Of a stretch of DNA of 64,000 bases, positions 9,542 to 18,095 are shown piece after piece (position 1 is the stretch's first letter; each line of letters begins with the position of its first letter). This DNA comes from Ignavibacteriales bacterium. GTDB lineage: Bacteria; Bacteroidota; Ignavibacteria; UBA10030; UBA8401. Made by a program: the position numbers and the translations under genes. The notes beneath the pieces were generated by a model. That model saw nothing but the letters and a program-made list of their open reading frames with translations. It was not told the DNA's origin and ran no database searches. The stretch lies in assembly GCA_026390635.1 (NCBI GenBank), contig JAPLFO010000149.1, forward strand, positions 1 to 64,000, read 5' to 3'.

Positions 9542-9563
9542 GAGAATATTCTTCGCTTGAATA

Positions 9564-12077
9564 CTATTTCACATCGGCCGGTTTTTCTTCTTCCGTGCTC
9601 TCTTCCCTCTGCTCAGTGTTCAGCCGGTCTTTGTTGGCGTCGTAGAACTTCAATGCCTCTGCTTTTGCATTGAACTTCACTTTGATCCTGCTTCCCTCGC
9701 CGAACTTACCCTTCAATATTTCCTCGGCCACCGGATCTTCAATGTATTTCTGCAGTGCACGGCGCAGCGGACGAGCGCCAAAATTCGGATCGAATCCTTT
9801 GTCCGCCAGGAATTCCTTGGCCTGCTTATTCAATTCGATGGTAATATTCATCGAACTCATCCGCTTGAACAGTTCCCTTGTTGAGATGTCTATGATCTTC
9901 AGAATATCCGGCCGTTCGAGCGCATGGAATACAATGGTGTCATCGATCCGATTCAGAAACTCCGGATTGAATACTCGTTTCAGCGCATCTTCGATGGTGT
10001 TCTTCATCGCCTTGTATTTGTCCTGCACCGTCGGATCCCCGAAGCCGAACCCGCCGGCTGACTTTATATCGCGTGCGCCGATGTTCGATGTCATGATCAG
10101 TATCGTATTTTTGAAATCGACACGCCGTCCCAGGCTGTCTGTCAACTGCCCATCGTCGAGCACCTGCAGAAGAATGTTGAACACATCCGGATGCGCTTTT
10201 TCGATTTCGTCCAGCAGTACCACGGAGTACGGTTTACGCCGGACTTTTTCCGTCAACTGTCCGCCTTCTTCGTATCCGACATATCCGGGAGGCGCTCCGA
10301 CCAGGCGGGACACGGAGAACTTTTCCATGTATTCACTCATGTCGACACGAATCAGCGCTTCATCAGACTCGAACAGATATCGCGCCACTGCTTTTGCCAT
10401 TTCGGTTTTGCCCACACCGGTGGGGCCGAGGAAGATGAACGACCCGATCGGACGGCGGGGATCTTTCAATCCGGCACGTGTGCGGCGGATCGCTTTTGTC
10501 AATTTCGACAGTGCCTCATCCTGGCCGACGATTTGTTCGCGCAACACCGATTCCATCTTCAACAGCTTTGCAGATTCCGATTCCGCGATGCGGTTCACGG
10601 GAATGCCGGTCATCATCGCAACGACATCGGAGACGTTATCTTCGGTGACCTCATACACAGTTTCCTGCGCCTTCAACTCCCACTCGCGCTTTGCCATTTC
10701 CAGATCGCTCAGAAGTTTCTTTTCCAGATCGCGCAAGCGTGCTGCTTCTTCAAAGTTCTGGTTTTTCACGACTTGATTTTTGGATTGCTTGATTTCTTCG
10801 ACTTTTTCCTCGAGCGTGAGAATCTCTTTCGGCACAACTATATTGGCAAGATGGACGCGCGCGCCGGCTTCATCCAGCACGTCGATAGCCTTGTCCGGAA
10901 GATTTCGGTCGGTAATGTAGCGATCGCTGAGTTTGACGGCAGCGGAAAGCGCTGCGTCGGAGAAATGAACTCCGTGGTGCTCTTCGTACTTCTGCTTGAT
11001 GTTCATCAGGATCTGCAGCGTCTCGTCCACCGTTGTCGGATCCACCATGATTTTCTGGAACCGGCGATCCAATGCGCCGTCCTTCTCAATATACTGGCGG
11101 TATTCATCCAGCGTGGTAGCACCGATGCATTGCAGTTCACCACGCGACAGCGCGGGCTTGAACATGTTCGAGGCGTCCAGTGAACCGGATGCCCCGCCGG
11201 CACCGACGATGGTATGCAGTTCATCGATGAACAGGATGACATCGCGGGCCTTTTCCAGCTCGTTCATGACGGCTTTCATCCGCTCTTCAAACTGCCCGCG
11301 GTATTTTGTGCCCGCCACCAATGCCGCCAGATCGAGCGTGACAACGCGCTTATCGTGGAGAACGCGGGAGACTTTCTTCTGAATGATCCGCAGCGCAAGT
11401 CCTTCGGCGATGGCGGTCTTTCCAACGCCAGGCTCGCCGATCAGCACGGGATTATTCTTCTTGCGACGGCTGAGCACCTGTGCCACACGTTCGATTTCTT
11501 TTTCACGCCCGACAACCGGATCGAGTTTTCCTTCCCCGGCAAGTCTGGTCAGATCGCGTCCGAAATTGTCCAGTACCGGCGTCTTTGATTTATCCTGCTT
11601 CTTTTCCTGCTGGCCCGATTGCTGCTGCGGGGAGGACGGTTTGCCGCTGATAATATTATCCAGCTCTGCACGAACAAGGTCATAGTGCACATTGAACTGA
11701 TGCATGATCTGCGCGGCAATGTTATCATCATCCCTCAACAGGGACATCAACAAATGCTCTGTCCCGATGACGTCAGACTTATAGAGCTTTGCTTCCAGAT
11801 AGGTGATTTTCAGCACCTTTTCTGCCTGTTTCGTGAGCGGGATATTGCCGATCGTCAGTGTACCGCCGGCTGTCCGGACGGTGTCTTCAATCGCCTTTTT
11901 CAACTTGTAGAGATCAACGCCCAGATTGCGGAGGATCTTAACTGCGATGCCTTCACCTTCGCGGATAATTCCTAAAAGGAGGTGTTCCGTACCGATATAA
12001 TCGTGTCCAAGCCGGAGTGCCTCTTCCCTGCTGAGACGAATAACATCCTGAACCCGGTTGGAGAAATTGCCTTCCAT
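9564..12077 (-). CDS. clpC: ClpC-type ATP-dependent protease ATPase subunit
   Basis: The 837-residue Hsp100 unfoldase has two Clp N repeats (about residues 4-145, each with G-T-E-H-L-L). The first AAA+ domain has Walker A G-E-P-G-V-G-K-T near 214-221 and Walker [13 protein letters not shown]-like middle segment ([15 protein letters not shown]) marks ClpC rather than ClpA or ClpB. The second AAA+ domain has Walker A G-P-T-G-V-G-K-T, Walker [13 protein letters not shown] and sensor residues. A VGF/IGF-type loop for ClpP contact appears as G-G-F-G-F-G-D in the D2 domain. It feeds unfolded proteins to ClpP, which is not in the window. AAAGG sits 7 bases before the ATG at 12077; another ATG at 12083 is in frame. 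A TTGACA/TATATT promoter precedes it and a hairpin terminator follows, so it is monocistronic. No CtsR or CIRCE operator was recognised. Confidence 0.95.
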   Translation of the reverse strand: MEGNFSNRVQDVIRLSREEALRLGHDYIGTEHLLLGIIREGEGIAVKILRNLGVDLYKLKKAIEDTVRTAGGTLTIGNIPLTKQAEKVLKITYLEAKLYKSDVIGTEHLLMSLLRDDDNIAAQIMHQFNVHYDLVRAELDNIISGKPSSPQQQSGQQEKKQDKSKTPVLDNFGRDLTRLAGEGKLDPVVGREKEIERVAQVLSRRKKNNPVLIGEPGVGKTAIAEGLALRIIQKKVSRVLHDKRVVTLDLAALVAGTKYRGQFEERMKAVMNELEKARDVILFIDELHTIVGAGGASGSLDASNMFKPALSRGELQCIGATTLDEYRQYIEKDGALDRRFQKIMVDPTTVDETLQILMNIKQKYEEHHGVHFSDAALSAAVKLSDRYITDRNLPDKAIDVLDEAGARVHLANIVVPKEILTLEEKVEEIKQSKNQVVKNQNFEEAARLRDLEKKLLSDLEMAKREWELKAQETVYEVTEDNVSDVVAMMTGIPVNRIAESESAKLLKMESVLREQIVGQDEALSKLTKAIRRTRAGLKDPRRPIGSFIFLGPTGVGKTEMAKAVARYLFESDEALIRVDMSEYMEKFSVSRLVGAPPGYVGYEEGGQLTEKVRRKPYSVVLLDEIEKAHPDVFNILLQVLDDGQLTDSLGRRVDFKNTILIMTSNIGARDIKSAGGFGFGDPTVQDKYKAMKNTIEDALKRVFNPEFLNRIDDTIVFHALERPDILKIIDISTRELFKRMSSMNITIELNKQAKEFLADKGFDPNFGARPLRRALQKYIEDPVAEEILKGKFGEGSRIKVKFNAKAEALKFYDANKDRLNTEQREESTEEEKPADVK

Positions 12078-12162
12078 TGTCATACCTTTAAATAATGTCA
12101 GAAATCTGTGAAATCCTTCACAGGTGGTAACACTGTTGCCCTTGAAGATGTTTCACTCTGTC

Positions 12163-12191
12163 AATATAGCTAAAAAGCGAGGGGGTGTCAA
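12163..12191 (-). promoter_or_regulatory. Housekeeping-type promoter for clpC
   Basis: Read on the minus strand, TTGACA (12191-12186) and TATATT (12168-12163) are separated by exactly 17 bases. This places the start of transcription about 75 bases before clpC. The tRNA-Asn promoter has the same two hexamers and the same spacing, which supports a sigma70-like consensus in this organism. Confidence 0.7.
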
Positions 12192-12342
12192 GAAAACCGG
12201 AAATTGCGGAATTTGCGTCGCGAGAGGCATTTTTTCATGCAGATATCTGACACCACCCCGCAAACGCATGAGGGTTGCATTTTGAAGATAGCGCTTGTGA
12301 CGGGAAAGAAGAACTCTATTGCCACCGAGACCACGGAGCACA

Positions 12343-12513
12343 TTTTTGTAGCGCGACTCCGTGGAGTCGCGACCATGGATTTGATGGATCAAAGCCAAGT
12401 CTCGAGCCACTGTAGAATCAATTGTCAGACTGTACTTTTACACCAGATTTCCAGAGATCGCAATACAGATTGTATCACAATTTGTAGCGCAACTCCGTGT
12501 AGTCGCAACCATG
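12343..12513. repeat. Two copies of the GTAGCGCGACTC hairpin repeat in the clpC-remB spacer
   Basis: Copy one, 12343-12380, contains TTTTTGTAGCGCGACTCCGT then GGAGTCGCGACCATGGAT; the arms CGCGACTC/GAGTCGCG (12352-12359, 12364-12371) are perfect. Copy two, 12479-12516, has the same flanks (TTTGTAGCGC and AACCATGGATCTGA) but an imperfect hairpin. These two units are direct repeats about 133 bases apart. Apart from the clpC promoter, nothing else was seen in 12084-12586; the small open frames there are not credible genes. Confidence 0.6.
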
Positions 12514-12586
12514 GATCTGACTGATCGAGACCACCGTCCCGATCTACGGCAGAGTCAATTACTAAACGGCTCTTCTCGCTGGATTT

Positions 12587-14191
12587 CTAGAAGTCGTAGT
12601 AGAGATTGCGGAACGATCCCCGAATGCCGAAGCTCACATGGAGAGATTCTGAGGATTCAATTGTCGATGTTGCCGATCGGTACGAACACGAAGCCTCGAG
12701 ACGCAGGTTGTTCATGGGATTGAGAAGATACGAGGTTTGCACTTGCGCATACAGCAATCGGGTATGGATACCTTGTCCGATGAAGTTGCCGTACTCATGG
12801 TCCCGCGTCACGTACGATTTATACACATCCTTGCCGACATTGTCCGTTGCCGAAGAGTCATTCCCGTAGAGTGCATAATTGCACTGCAGCCTGAATTCAT
12901 ATCTGCCGGTCGAATACTGTCCGATTGCCAGCCACTCGTAGAAATTTGCACCGAGAGGATGTTCGAGGCTCTGCCGGTAGTGCGCGTGGTTTTTTTCCGG
13001 ATCCAGGTGTGCATAGGTATAGGGCGAAACGAGATTCAGCTCCGCCTGCGCAAATAATCCCCGGACGTTCAGCGGCTCAGCGGACTTTACACCAAATTGG
13101 ATTCCGTACTTGTTTCCCCACCAGCCCCGGTTTTTAACGAGTTCTCCGATAACAAATTCATCCAGCATTGCCTGACCGTAGAGCGCTGTTCCGTCGGCAA
13201 TGATATACCGCCAGTTCATACCGATGAGATAATTATCAGGCGAGCCAATCGAATATCCGGTCGGATGGAGAAATATGATAGGATTCAGATAGTTCAGTTC
13301 GATGCCGCGTCGTCCGGTGGAATCCTGCTCCCGCCATATCATGCTCTCGAACAAGCCGACGGAAAGTCGCTTCGTTATATTCACGTCCAGATAATGAAAT
13401 ACTCCACTTTTTTTGTGCCAGGCATCCGGTTCCGCGGCGGAAGTAATATGCTGGAACTCTGTCCACATACAGATGTATTTGATTTTCCAGAGATCTGCGG
13501 TAAGTTTGAGGTATGGATAGTTGAATGCCGCATCCGAGAGCATGAGAGAGCGGTAACCGTCCCCCAAGAAATTCTTGCCCTGCCCTACCTGGACACCCAG
13601 ATAGCGAGACGGCCGATAGGAAATAACCGCCGATGCGTATGCGAAATCAAACGTCTGCGTACCGGAGTATTTATAGTATCCCTGTCCGGGAATGATGGAA
13701 TCCCTGCGGACGATGGCATCGACATATTCCGGAAACTTCACCTGATTGTCGTAGAAGTCTGCCCTGAAAGAAAAGGCATTGCCGGCGGAACCGCCCACGC
13801 CAAACGCTCGAGTATTCACCGACGTCGTGCGTTCGGCTTCAACGTCCCTTCCAATCTGGAAATCAGGATAGAAGTCGATGTAGAGACGGTAGTCGTCCGC
13901 TACGATGTCCACCAAGTGCTCTGCAAATAATTTTCTGGAGAGCGAGCCGGTGTTCGTTGTGTCCCACACCCGGCCTGTTGCCAGCACCGAGTCAACATTG
14001 TTCCCCACGGTAAGATCTCTCAATTCGAATGGTTGGAGAGGACTATGGACCGGATGTGATAGCGAGTAGAGCGTTTTCGAGAGACGATTGTTGAGTTGAT
14101 GATCAATGGGAAGGAGTTGTGACTGCGCCCGAAGAACCCTCGGACAAATAGAAACGAAGCAAACGGCGACCAGCAACAACCGAATTTTCAT
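12587..14191 (-). CDS. RemB/Wzi-like outer-membrane protein (capsule assembly/gliding related)
   Basis: The 534-residue protein has a signal peptide (M-K-I-R-L-L-L-V-A-V-C-F-V-S-I-C-P-R-V-L-R-A-Q, cleavage near residue 22) and then alternating beta-strand patterns to a C-terminal aromatic-rich end (F-R-N-L-Y-Y-D-F). The stretch near residues 195-225, V-G-Q-G-K-N-F-L-G-D-G-Y-R-S-L then L-S-D-A-A-F-N-Y-P-Y-L-K, is the hallmark of the Bacteroidota RemB family. That family is related to Wzi capsule-assembly barrels and is implicated in gliding motility or surface polysaccharide attachment. It stands alone with no obvious operon partner. Whether it acts in gliding or in capsule display cannot be decided from sequence. 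Confidence 0.75.
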   Translation of the reverse strand: MKIRLLLVAVCFVSICPRVLRAQSQLLPIDHQLNNRLSKTLYSLSHPVHSPLQPFELRDLTVGNNVDSVLATGRVWDTTNTGSLSRKLFAEHLVDIVADDYRLYIDFYPDFQIGRDVEAERTTSVNTRAFGVGGSAGNAFSFRADFYDNQVKFPEYVDAIVRRDSIIPGQGYYKYSGTQTFDFAYASAVISYRPSRYLGVQVGQGKNFLGDGYRSLMLSDAAFNYPYLKLTADLWKIKYICMWTEFQHITSAAEPDAWHKKSGVFHYLDVNITKRLSVGLFESMIWREQDSTGRRGIELNYLNPIIFLHPTGYSIGSPDNYLIGMNWRYIIADGTALYGQAMLDEFVIGELVKNRGWWGNKYGIQFGVKSAEPLNVRGLFAQAELNLVSPYTYAHLDPEKNHAHYRQSLEHPLGANFYEWLAIGQYSTGRYEFRLQCNYALYGNDSSATDNVGKDVYKSYVTRDHEYGNFIGQGIHTRLLYAQVQTSYLLNPMNNLRLEASCSYRSATSTIESSESLHVSFGIRGSFRNLYYDF

Positions 14192-14347
14192 GGGTGGAAA
14201 TTTCCTGTCACTTCATCTGGATGGCAATTCGAAATACAATATAGCAACATGACCCGGAGAAACAACACGAGCCTACTTTTCCAGACCACACTCTATTGTA
14301 GAGCACGTCATTCCAGTCGATCGAGAATAGTCCGAATTTGAGTTGGC

Positions 14348-14376
14348 TTGACAAATACTGGCTCATTTTGTATATT
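14348..14376 (+). promoter_or_regulatory. Promoter of tRNA-Asn
   Basis: TTGACA (14348-14353), a 17-base spacer and TATATT (14371-14376) lie 14 bases upstream of the mature tRNA 5' end. This is ideal spacing for a stable-RNA promoter with a very short 5' leader. Confidence 0.8.
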
Positions 14377-14390
14377 GACAAACCATTTAT

Positions 14391-14462
14391 TCCGCGGTAG
14401 CTCAATGGTAGAGCATGCGGCTGTTAACCGCAGGGTTGTAGGTTCGAGCCCTACCCGCGGAG
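14391..14462 (+). tRNA. tRNA-Asn (anticodon GTT)
   Basis: The 72-base cloverleaf folds fully. The acceptor is TCCGCGG/CCGCGGA with discriminator G, the D stem GCTC/GAGC, the anticodon stem TGCGG/CCGCA around the loop CTGTTAA, giving anticodon GTT, then a five-base variable region and the T stem GTAGG/CCTAC with loop TTCGAGC. CCA is not encoded. A strong promoter precedes it and a terminator hairpin follows three bases later. Pieces of this same tRNA recur just downstream in the mosaic at 14738-14893. Confidence 0.97.
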
Positions 14463-14464
14463 CA

Positions 14465-14493
14465 AAAATCCCACCCCCATAGGGTGGGATTTT
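14465..14493 (+). terminator. Terminator after tRNA-Asn
   Basis: AAAATCCCACCC pairs with GGGTGGGATTTT around a five-base loop. The A/T ends make it a bidirectional intrinsic terminator. The GIY-YIG start codon lies only 7 bases further on. Confidence 0.85.
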
Positions 14494-14499
14494 CCGTTT

Positions 14500-14773
14500 A
14501 TGGCCTACACGGTATATGTTTTGTATTCAGAGAAGTACGACCGATTATATATCGGCCAGTCGGAAGATTTGGAGCGCCGGCTTGCACAGCATTCGAGGGG
14601 AGAGATTTTTTCGACAAGACCGTATCTCCCGATGAAGCTCATCTATTCAGAGCGTGTTTTTTTTGCGTTCTGAGGCGATGAGGCGAGAGAAGCAACTGAA
14701 AACTCGCGGTGGCCGCCTGTGGATACGAACACATTGTATTATAGTAGAGCATGTCTGTCGTACGACAGATTAA
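14500..14773 (+). pseudogene. GIY-YIG endonuclease, frameshifted in a T8 run
   Basis: The first frame reads MAYTVYVLYSEKYDRLYIGQ then S-E-D-L-E-R-R-L-A-Q-H. This shows the GIY-YIG-type V-Y-V-L-Y / L-Y-I-G pair and the family arginine and histidine. The frame stops after F-F-A-F. Shifting by one base in the run of eight T (14657-14664) restores the conserved tail L-R-S-E-A-M-R-R-E-K-Q-L-K-T-R-G-G-R, including the catalytic-region glutamate. The stop then lies at 14771. The unshifted product lacks about a third of the domain. These small (about 90 residue) UvrC-N-terminal-like proteins are often multi-copy and sit beside tRNAs in Bacteroidota genomes. The extra T could be a sequencing error, a slippage site or real inactivation. 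Confidence 0.8.
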
Positions 14774-14893
14774 CCGCAGGGTTGCAGGCTGAGGAGTCCA
14801 GACAAAATCTGGACAACGAAGTCCCGCGCTCTTTTTGCGGGATTCGAGCCCTATCGCAGCGAAGCAGAGATCCCGTTACGGGACCCGCGGAGC
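14738..14893 (+). repeat. tRNA-like mosaic with hairpins (element copy 1)
   Basis: Blocks of the tRNA-Asn just upstream appear in order but split. TAGAGCATG is followed by a CTGTCGTACGACAG palindrome, then TTAACCGCAGGGTTGCAGG, then an inserted structured block, then TTCGAGCCCTA, then a second inserted block, then CCCGCGGAGC. The first insert has stem GTCCAGA/TCTGGAC and stem TCCCGC/GCGGGA; the second has hairpin GATCCCGTTACGGGA. The structured block is shared with 19050-19215 and 26907-27022. It cannot be a working tRNA. It is followed by another terminator-like hairpin. Confidence 0.7.
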
Positions 14894-14905
14894 CATTGGA
14901 CATAG

Positions 14906-14931
14906 AACCTCGAAACTAACGTTTCGAGGTT
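14906..14931 (+). terminator. Hairpin with A/T flank following the mosaic
   Basis: AACCTCGAAA and TTTCGAGGTT form a perfect 10-bp stem around CTAACG. It is followed by GTTTATG, the same heptamer that carries the GIY-YIG start codon behind the tRNA-Asn terminator, but no GIY-YIG frame follows here. From 14932 to 15071 nothing further was recognised. Confidence 0.55.
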
Positions 14932-15071
14932 GTTTATGCCCCCCCTCAACAGCGGTTCCATCCCCACGGAAACCAATCCTGATTTCTCCCTTGGGTTCGG
15001 TCTTTTTGTATTTGGAGGTGATTGAGAATTCTTCCATAGATATCATCGGCTCCCGAAGTGATTCGGGAGAA

Positions 15072-15106
15072 AAAAAAGAGAACCAGGAATCCCGGTTCTC
15101 TTTTTT
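15072..15106 (-). terminator. Terminator of the FG-GAP protein gene
   Basis: A run of A followed by GAGAACC pairs with GGTTCTC and a run of T: a 13-bp stem with A/T tails on both sides, so it works in either direction. It lies about 23 bases beyond the minus-strand stop at 15129. Confidence 0.8.
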
Positions 15107-15128
15107 GTTTTCAGTCAACTGCTGTCAT

Positions 15129-18095
15129 CTACTTCAGAAGCAGCATTCTCCGGGCGAATGAACGTCCGTCATGACTCAGTTGGTACGTATAGACACCTGA
15201 CGAGAGTCCGAGGGCATCGAATGTCACATTGTAGCGCATACCTTCATTCGCTATTCCGTCGAAAAGCGTCGCGACCTGCTGCCCCAGTGAATTTACGACC
15301 ACCATGCGGGCAAATCCGGTGGAGGGGACGGTGAAGGAAATCGATGTCGTTGGATTGAACGGATTCGGATAATTCTGTTCCAGCGAGAACGTTGTCGGGC
15401 CGACTTCAGTTGCGGCGGCTTCTTTGCCGAGCCTGCCGACATTCAGGAAATCGCTCCCTTCGACGGGGATACCTGTCTTTGTGGTCCCAATCAGTGTCGC
15501 AGAATGGTCGTGCTTGGTGAGGCCGGTTGCCTTCGTTACGAACTGGAGCATGAGGTCAGCACGTCCATCATGATTCACATCTTTGTAGTCCGCCTTATCA
15601 TCATGATTCACATCTTTGTAGTCCGCCTTATCATCATGATTCACGTCTTTATGGTCCGCCTTATCAAGTACCGGGTGAGCACCTCCAGGCCCGAACCGCA
15701 GCGACGCCACGTCGAGCTTCGTTGCATCGAAGGTCGGAGTCGACAACACAGCAACAGGGATAACCCCATTGTCCTCGAAGTTCACCACGTTGGTCGAAGA
15801 TCCCGGCTTGATATCCACGATGATCGGATATGGCTTGACCGTCACCTTTTGAGTGCCGGTGGATACATTCCCTGAACTATCGCGCGCTGTGTAATGTATG
15901 GTGGTCACTCCCAATGGGTAGATCGTTGGTGCGTCTGATGTAATGCTCACCGGTCCGACACAGTTATCGACAGCAGTGGCAGCGCCGAGGGAACCCGAAT
16001 AACCGCCTGCTGCGTTCGCGATCACGGTGGTGTCAGGAGGAACTGTCAAAACCGGCGGCGTCAGGTCGACGATCTTGAGCGTGAGCGTACCCTTGCCGGG
16101 GCCGCCGGCGTTGGACGCCGTGAGGTCAATCGGGAAAGTGCCCACGATGTTGGGCAACGTGCCCGAGATCGCGCCGGTGGAAGCGTTCACGGCCAGGCCG
16201 GCGGGCAGACCCGCGGCGGCGTAGGCCGTCGGCGAATTTGTGGCGACGATCTGGTAGCTGAACGCGCTGCCGCAGGAGCCGCTCTTCGACTCGCTCGTGA
16301 CGACCGGCGCGGACACGGCGTCGTCAATGGTTACCGTGTTGGTAACCTGGCCGCCGAAATAGAGGCGTGATGCCTGAAAGAAGGTCAACGTGTAGGTCTG
16401 GCCGGCGACCAATGGAAGCGTGCTGGTGGCCTTGATCTTCCCCAGAGTTCCGAAGACAGCCTGCAGGTAGGCATATTGATAAGTTCCGTCCGCCGACCCG
16501 AGCCCCTGGGCGTCCAAGCCCCAGTTTGCAGGAGAACCGTTGAGAATGCCGCTGTAGTTATTGAAGGCCCAGTTGCCGAAAACGGCCGCGCCACCGTTGG
16601 CTGAAACTCCCGCGTTCGTGCCGAGGACCGGCGTCTCGAAGCCGTCTGAGAACGCGGTCGTCGCGCCATTGGTGATTTTCACGGCGTCGATGAGGATGGC
16701 GTTGTCGCCCGAGGGACCACCGGCGATGAGATTGAAACCGAGGGTATAGTTGCCCGAGTGTGTGGGAATGAAGTTCACGGTGTATTTCTTCCAACCCTCC
16801 GCGGTCGCGGTCGTGCGGGTGAAGATTACCGGGGGAATCGCCGGCGGAGGTCCGAACGGCGTGGTGTTCGTCAGCAAGTCGAAGTTCTGGCCGCCGTAGC
16901 CGTTGGGGCTGACTGAGGCGATGTCGGGCTTGCCGTCGCCAGTGAAATCGGCCAAAGTCACATCAACTGCATTCGGAATAGTGCCAAAAAGAGAGGGCGC
17001 GCTCAAGGTTCCGTCCCCGTTTCCGGTCAGGATCGCAACCTTACCGGCAGCGTTGAGACTCGCGGCCACATCCAGATTTCCATCACCGTTGACATCGGCT
17101 ACGAAAAACCCAGTCGGCCAATTGGCAGCCCCAGAGGGAAAGTTCGCTGGACTCCCGAAAGTTCCGTTGCCATTGCCAAGATAGACGGACACCGATCCGT
17201 CGCTAAGGCCCTCAATGAGATCCGGCTTGCCGTCCTTGTTTAGATCCGCTACCGCAATGCAGGACGCGGCCGGGCTGAGAATAATCGGCGCCTGCAGCGT
17301 GCCGTCCCCGTTTCCGATGAAGAGATCAGTCGCGTTGGCCTGTCCACTGGTCACAACAAAGTCAGCCTTGCCGTCTCCGTTTACGTCCACGATGACGCCC
17401 TGTCCGACGGCGGGACCGCCCGCATTCGGCATGATGCTGGTCACCTGTCCGGGAGTGAACGTGCCATCTCCATTATTCTGATAAATATATAAGCCGGCGT
17501 AGGCGCTGCCGACGATGATATCCGGCTTACCATCACCATTCAGGTCGCCGACCGTCAGAGAGCGCACATCATAAAAACCGAGGTAATAGTTCGTGGTGGA
17601 AAACTGGGGCACCCCATTGACATCGTTGCCCGTGTTGATGAGCACGGTTACCAGGCTGTAAGGACCATAATTGATATGCACCGTCGTTACGCAGACGGCA
17701 TCGAGCTTCCCGTCCCCGTTCACATCGGCGGACTTTACTAACATGTAACCGTCAATGGCCTTAGGCATGTATTGGACGAGACTTCCGGGCAAGTTGACCA
17801 TGTTGCCCGTCGTCATCTGATCTGCGTTGATGTCAAACTTCTGGAATGTGCCGTTGCCGTTGCCATACATGAATCGGGCACTGGGGGAGCCGTCGACGAT
17901 GAAGGCGTCCAATTTGCCGTCACCGTTAAAGTCGCCAACCGCGGCTGGCCTGGGCGGCTGCCAGGGCGCGCTACCTGTCGGAGTTGCGATGATGGTATTG
18001 AACGTGGGCGCTTGCGCAACGGTACGAGCTGGAACCGCGGCAAGCGCCGCTATCCCCGCCAGCAAGAGAACCCAACTGCGTAGATTTCTTTTCAT
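15129..18095 (-). CDS. Secreted FG-GAP/VCBS-repeat and HYR-domain protein with T9SS sorting domain
   Basis: The 988-residue protein has a signal peptide (M-K-R-N-L-R-S-W-V-L-L-L-A-G-I-A-A-L-A-A-V-P-A-R-T-V-A-Q) and then about seven FG-GAP/VCBS units. These carry calcium-loop motifs such as D-F-N-G-D-G-K-L-D, D-V-N-G-D-G-K-L-D and D-L-N-K-D-G-K-P-D over about residues 45-410. A carbohydrate-binding-like jelly roll follows (about 425-590), then an Ig/putative-Ig segment, a HYR domain (P-P-V-L-T-V-P-P-D-T-T-V), and an I-D-I-K-P-G-S-type domain containing three tandem D-V-N-H-D-D-K-A-D repeats. A T9SS sorting domain ends it (Q-N-Y-P-N-P-F-N-P, last about 80 residues). The start at 18095 has GGAGG 8 bases upstream; a TTG at 18110 is rejected. 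The central part is visibly richer in G+C than the flanks and the C-terminal domain, suggesting a mosaic or acquired gene. Role: cell-surface or released binding protein; ligand unknown. Confidence 0.85.
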   Translation of the reverse strand: MKRNLRSWVLLLAGIAALAAVPARTVAQAPTFNTIIATPTGSAPWQPPRPAAVGDFNGDGKLDAFIVDGSPSARFMYGNGNGTFQKFDINADQMTTGNMVNLPGSLVQYMPKAIDGYMLVKSADVNGDGKLDAVCVTTVHINYGPYSLVTVLINTGNDVNGVPQFSTTNYYLGFYDVRSLTVGDLNGDGKPDIIVGSAYAGLYIYQNNGDGTFTPGQVTSIMPNAGGPAVGQGVIVDVNGDGKADFVVTSGQANATDLFIGNGDGTLQAPIILSPAASCIAVADLNKDGKPDLIEGLSDGSVSVYLGNGNGTFGSPANFPSGAANWPTGFFVADVNGDGNLDVAASLNAAGKVAILTGNGDGTLSAPSLFGTIPNAVDVTLADFTGDGKPDIASVSPNGYGGQNFDLLTNTTPFGPPPAIPPVIFTRTTATAEGWKKYTVNFIPTHSGNYTLGFNLIAGGPSGDNAILIDAVKITNGATTAFSDGFETPVLGTNAGVSANGGAAVFGNWAFNNYSGILNGSPANWGLDAQGLGSADGTYQYAYLQAVFGTLGKIKATSTLPLVAGQTYTLTFFQASRLYFGGQVTNTVTIDDAVSAPVVTSESKSGSCGSAFSYQIVATNSPTAYAAAGLPAGLAVNASTGAISGTLPNIVGTFPIDLTASNAGGPGKGTLTLKIVDLTPPVLTVPPDTTVIANAAGGYSGSLGAATAVDNCVGPVSITSDAPTIYPLGVTTIHYTARDSSGNVSTGTQKVTVKPYPIIVDIKPGSSTNVVNFEDNGVIPVAVLSTPTFDATKLDVASLRFGPGGAHPVLDKADHKDVNHDDKADYKDVNHDDKADYKDVNHDGRADLMLQFVTKATGLTKHDHSATLIGTTKTGIPVEGSDFLNVGRLGKEAAATEVGPTTFSLEQNYPNPFNPTTSISFTVPSTGFARMVVVNSLGQQVATLFDGIANEGMRYNVTFDALGLSSGVYTYQLSHDGRSFARRMLLLK
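15571..15669 (-). repeat. Three tandem 33-bp in-frame units inside the FG-GAP gene
   Basis: Units start at 15571, 15604 and 15637. The first two are identical and the third differs at two bases. Each encodes eleven residues around D-V-N-H-D-D-K-A-D-Y-K, resembling the D-x-D-x-D-G calcium loop. Identity at the DNA level points to recent slippage, so copy number may vary between strains. Confidence 0.85.

Noticed and set aside
10191-11183. Long open frame opposite clpC (330 codons)
   Set aside because: Shadow of the highly conserved clpC coding strand. No signal, domain or ribosome site; clpC on the other strand is unquestionable.
14761-14893. A second functional tRNA-Asn
   Set aside because: Arms are interrupted by two large hairpin inserts, so no cloverleaf can form.
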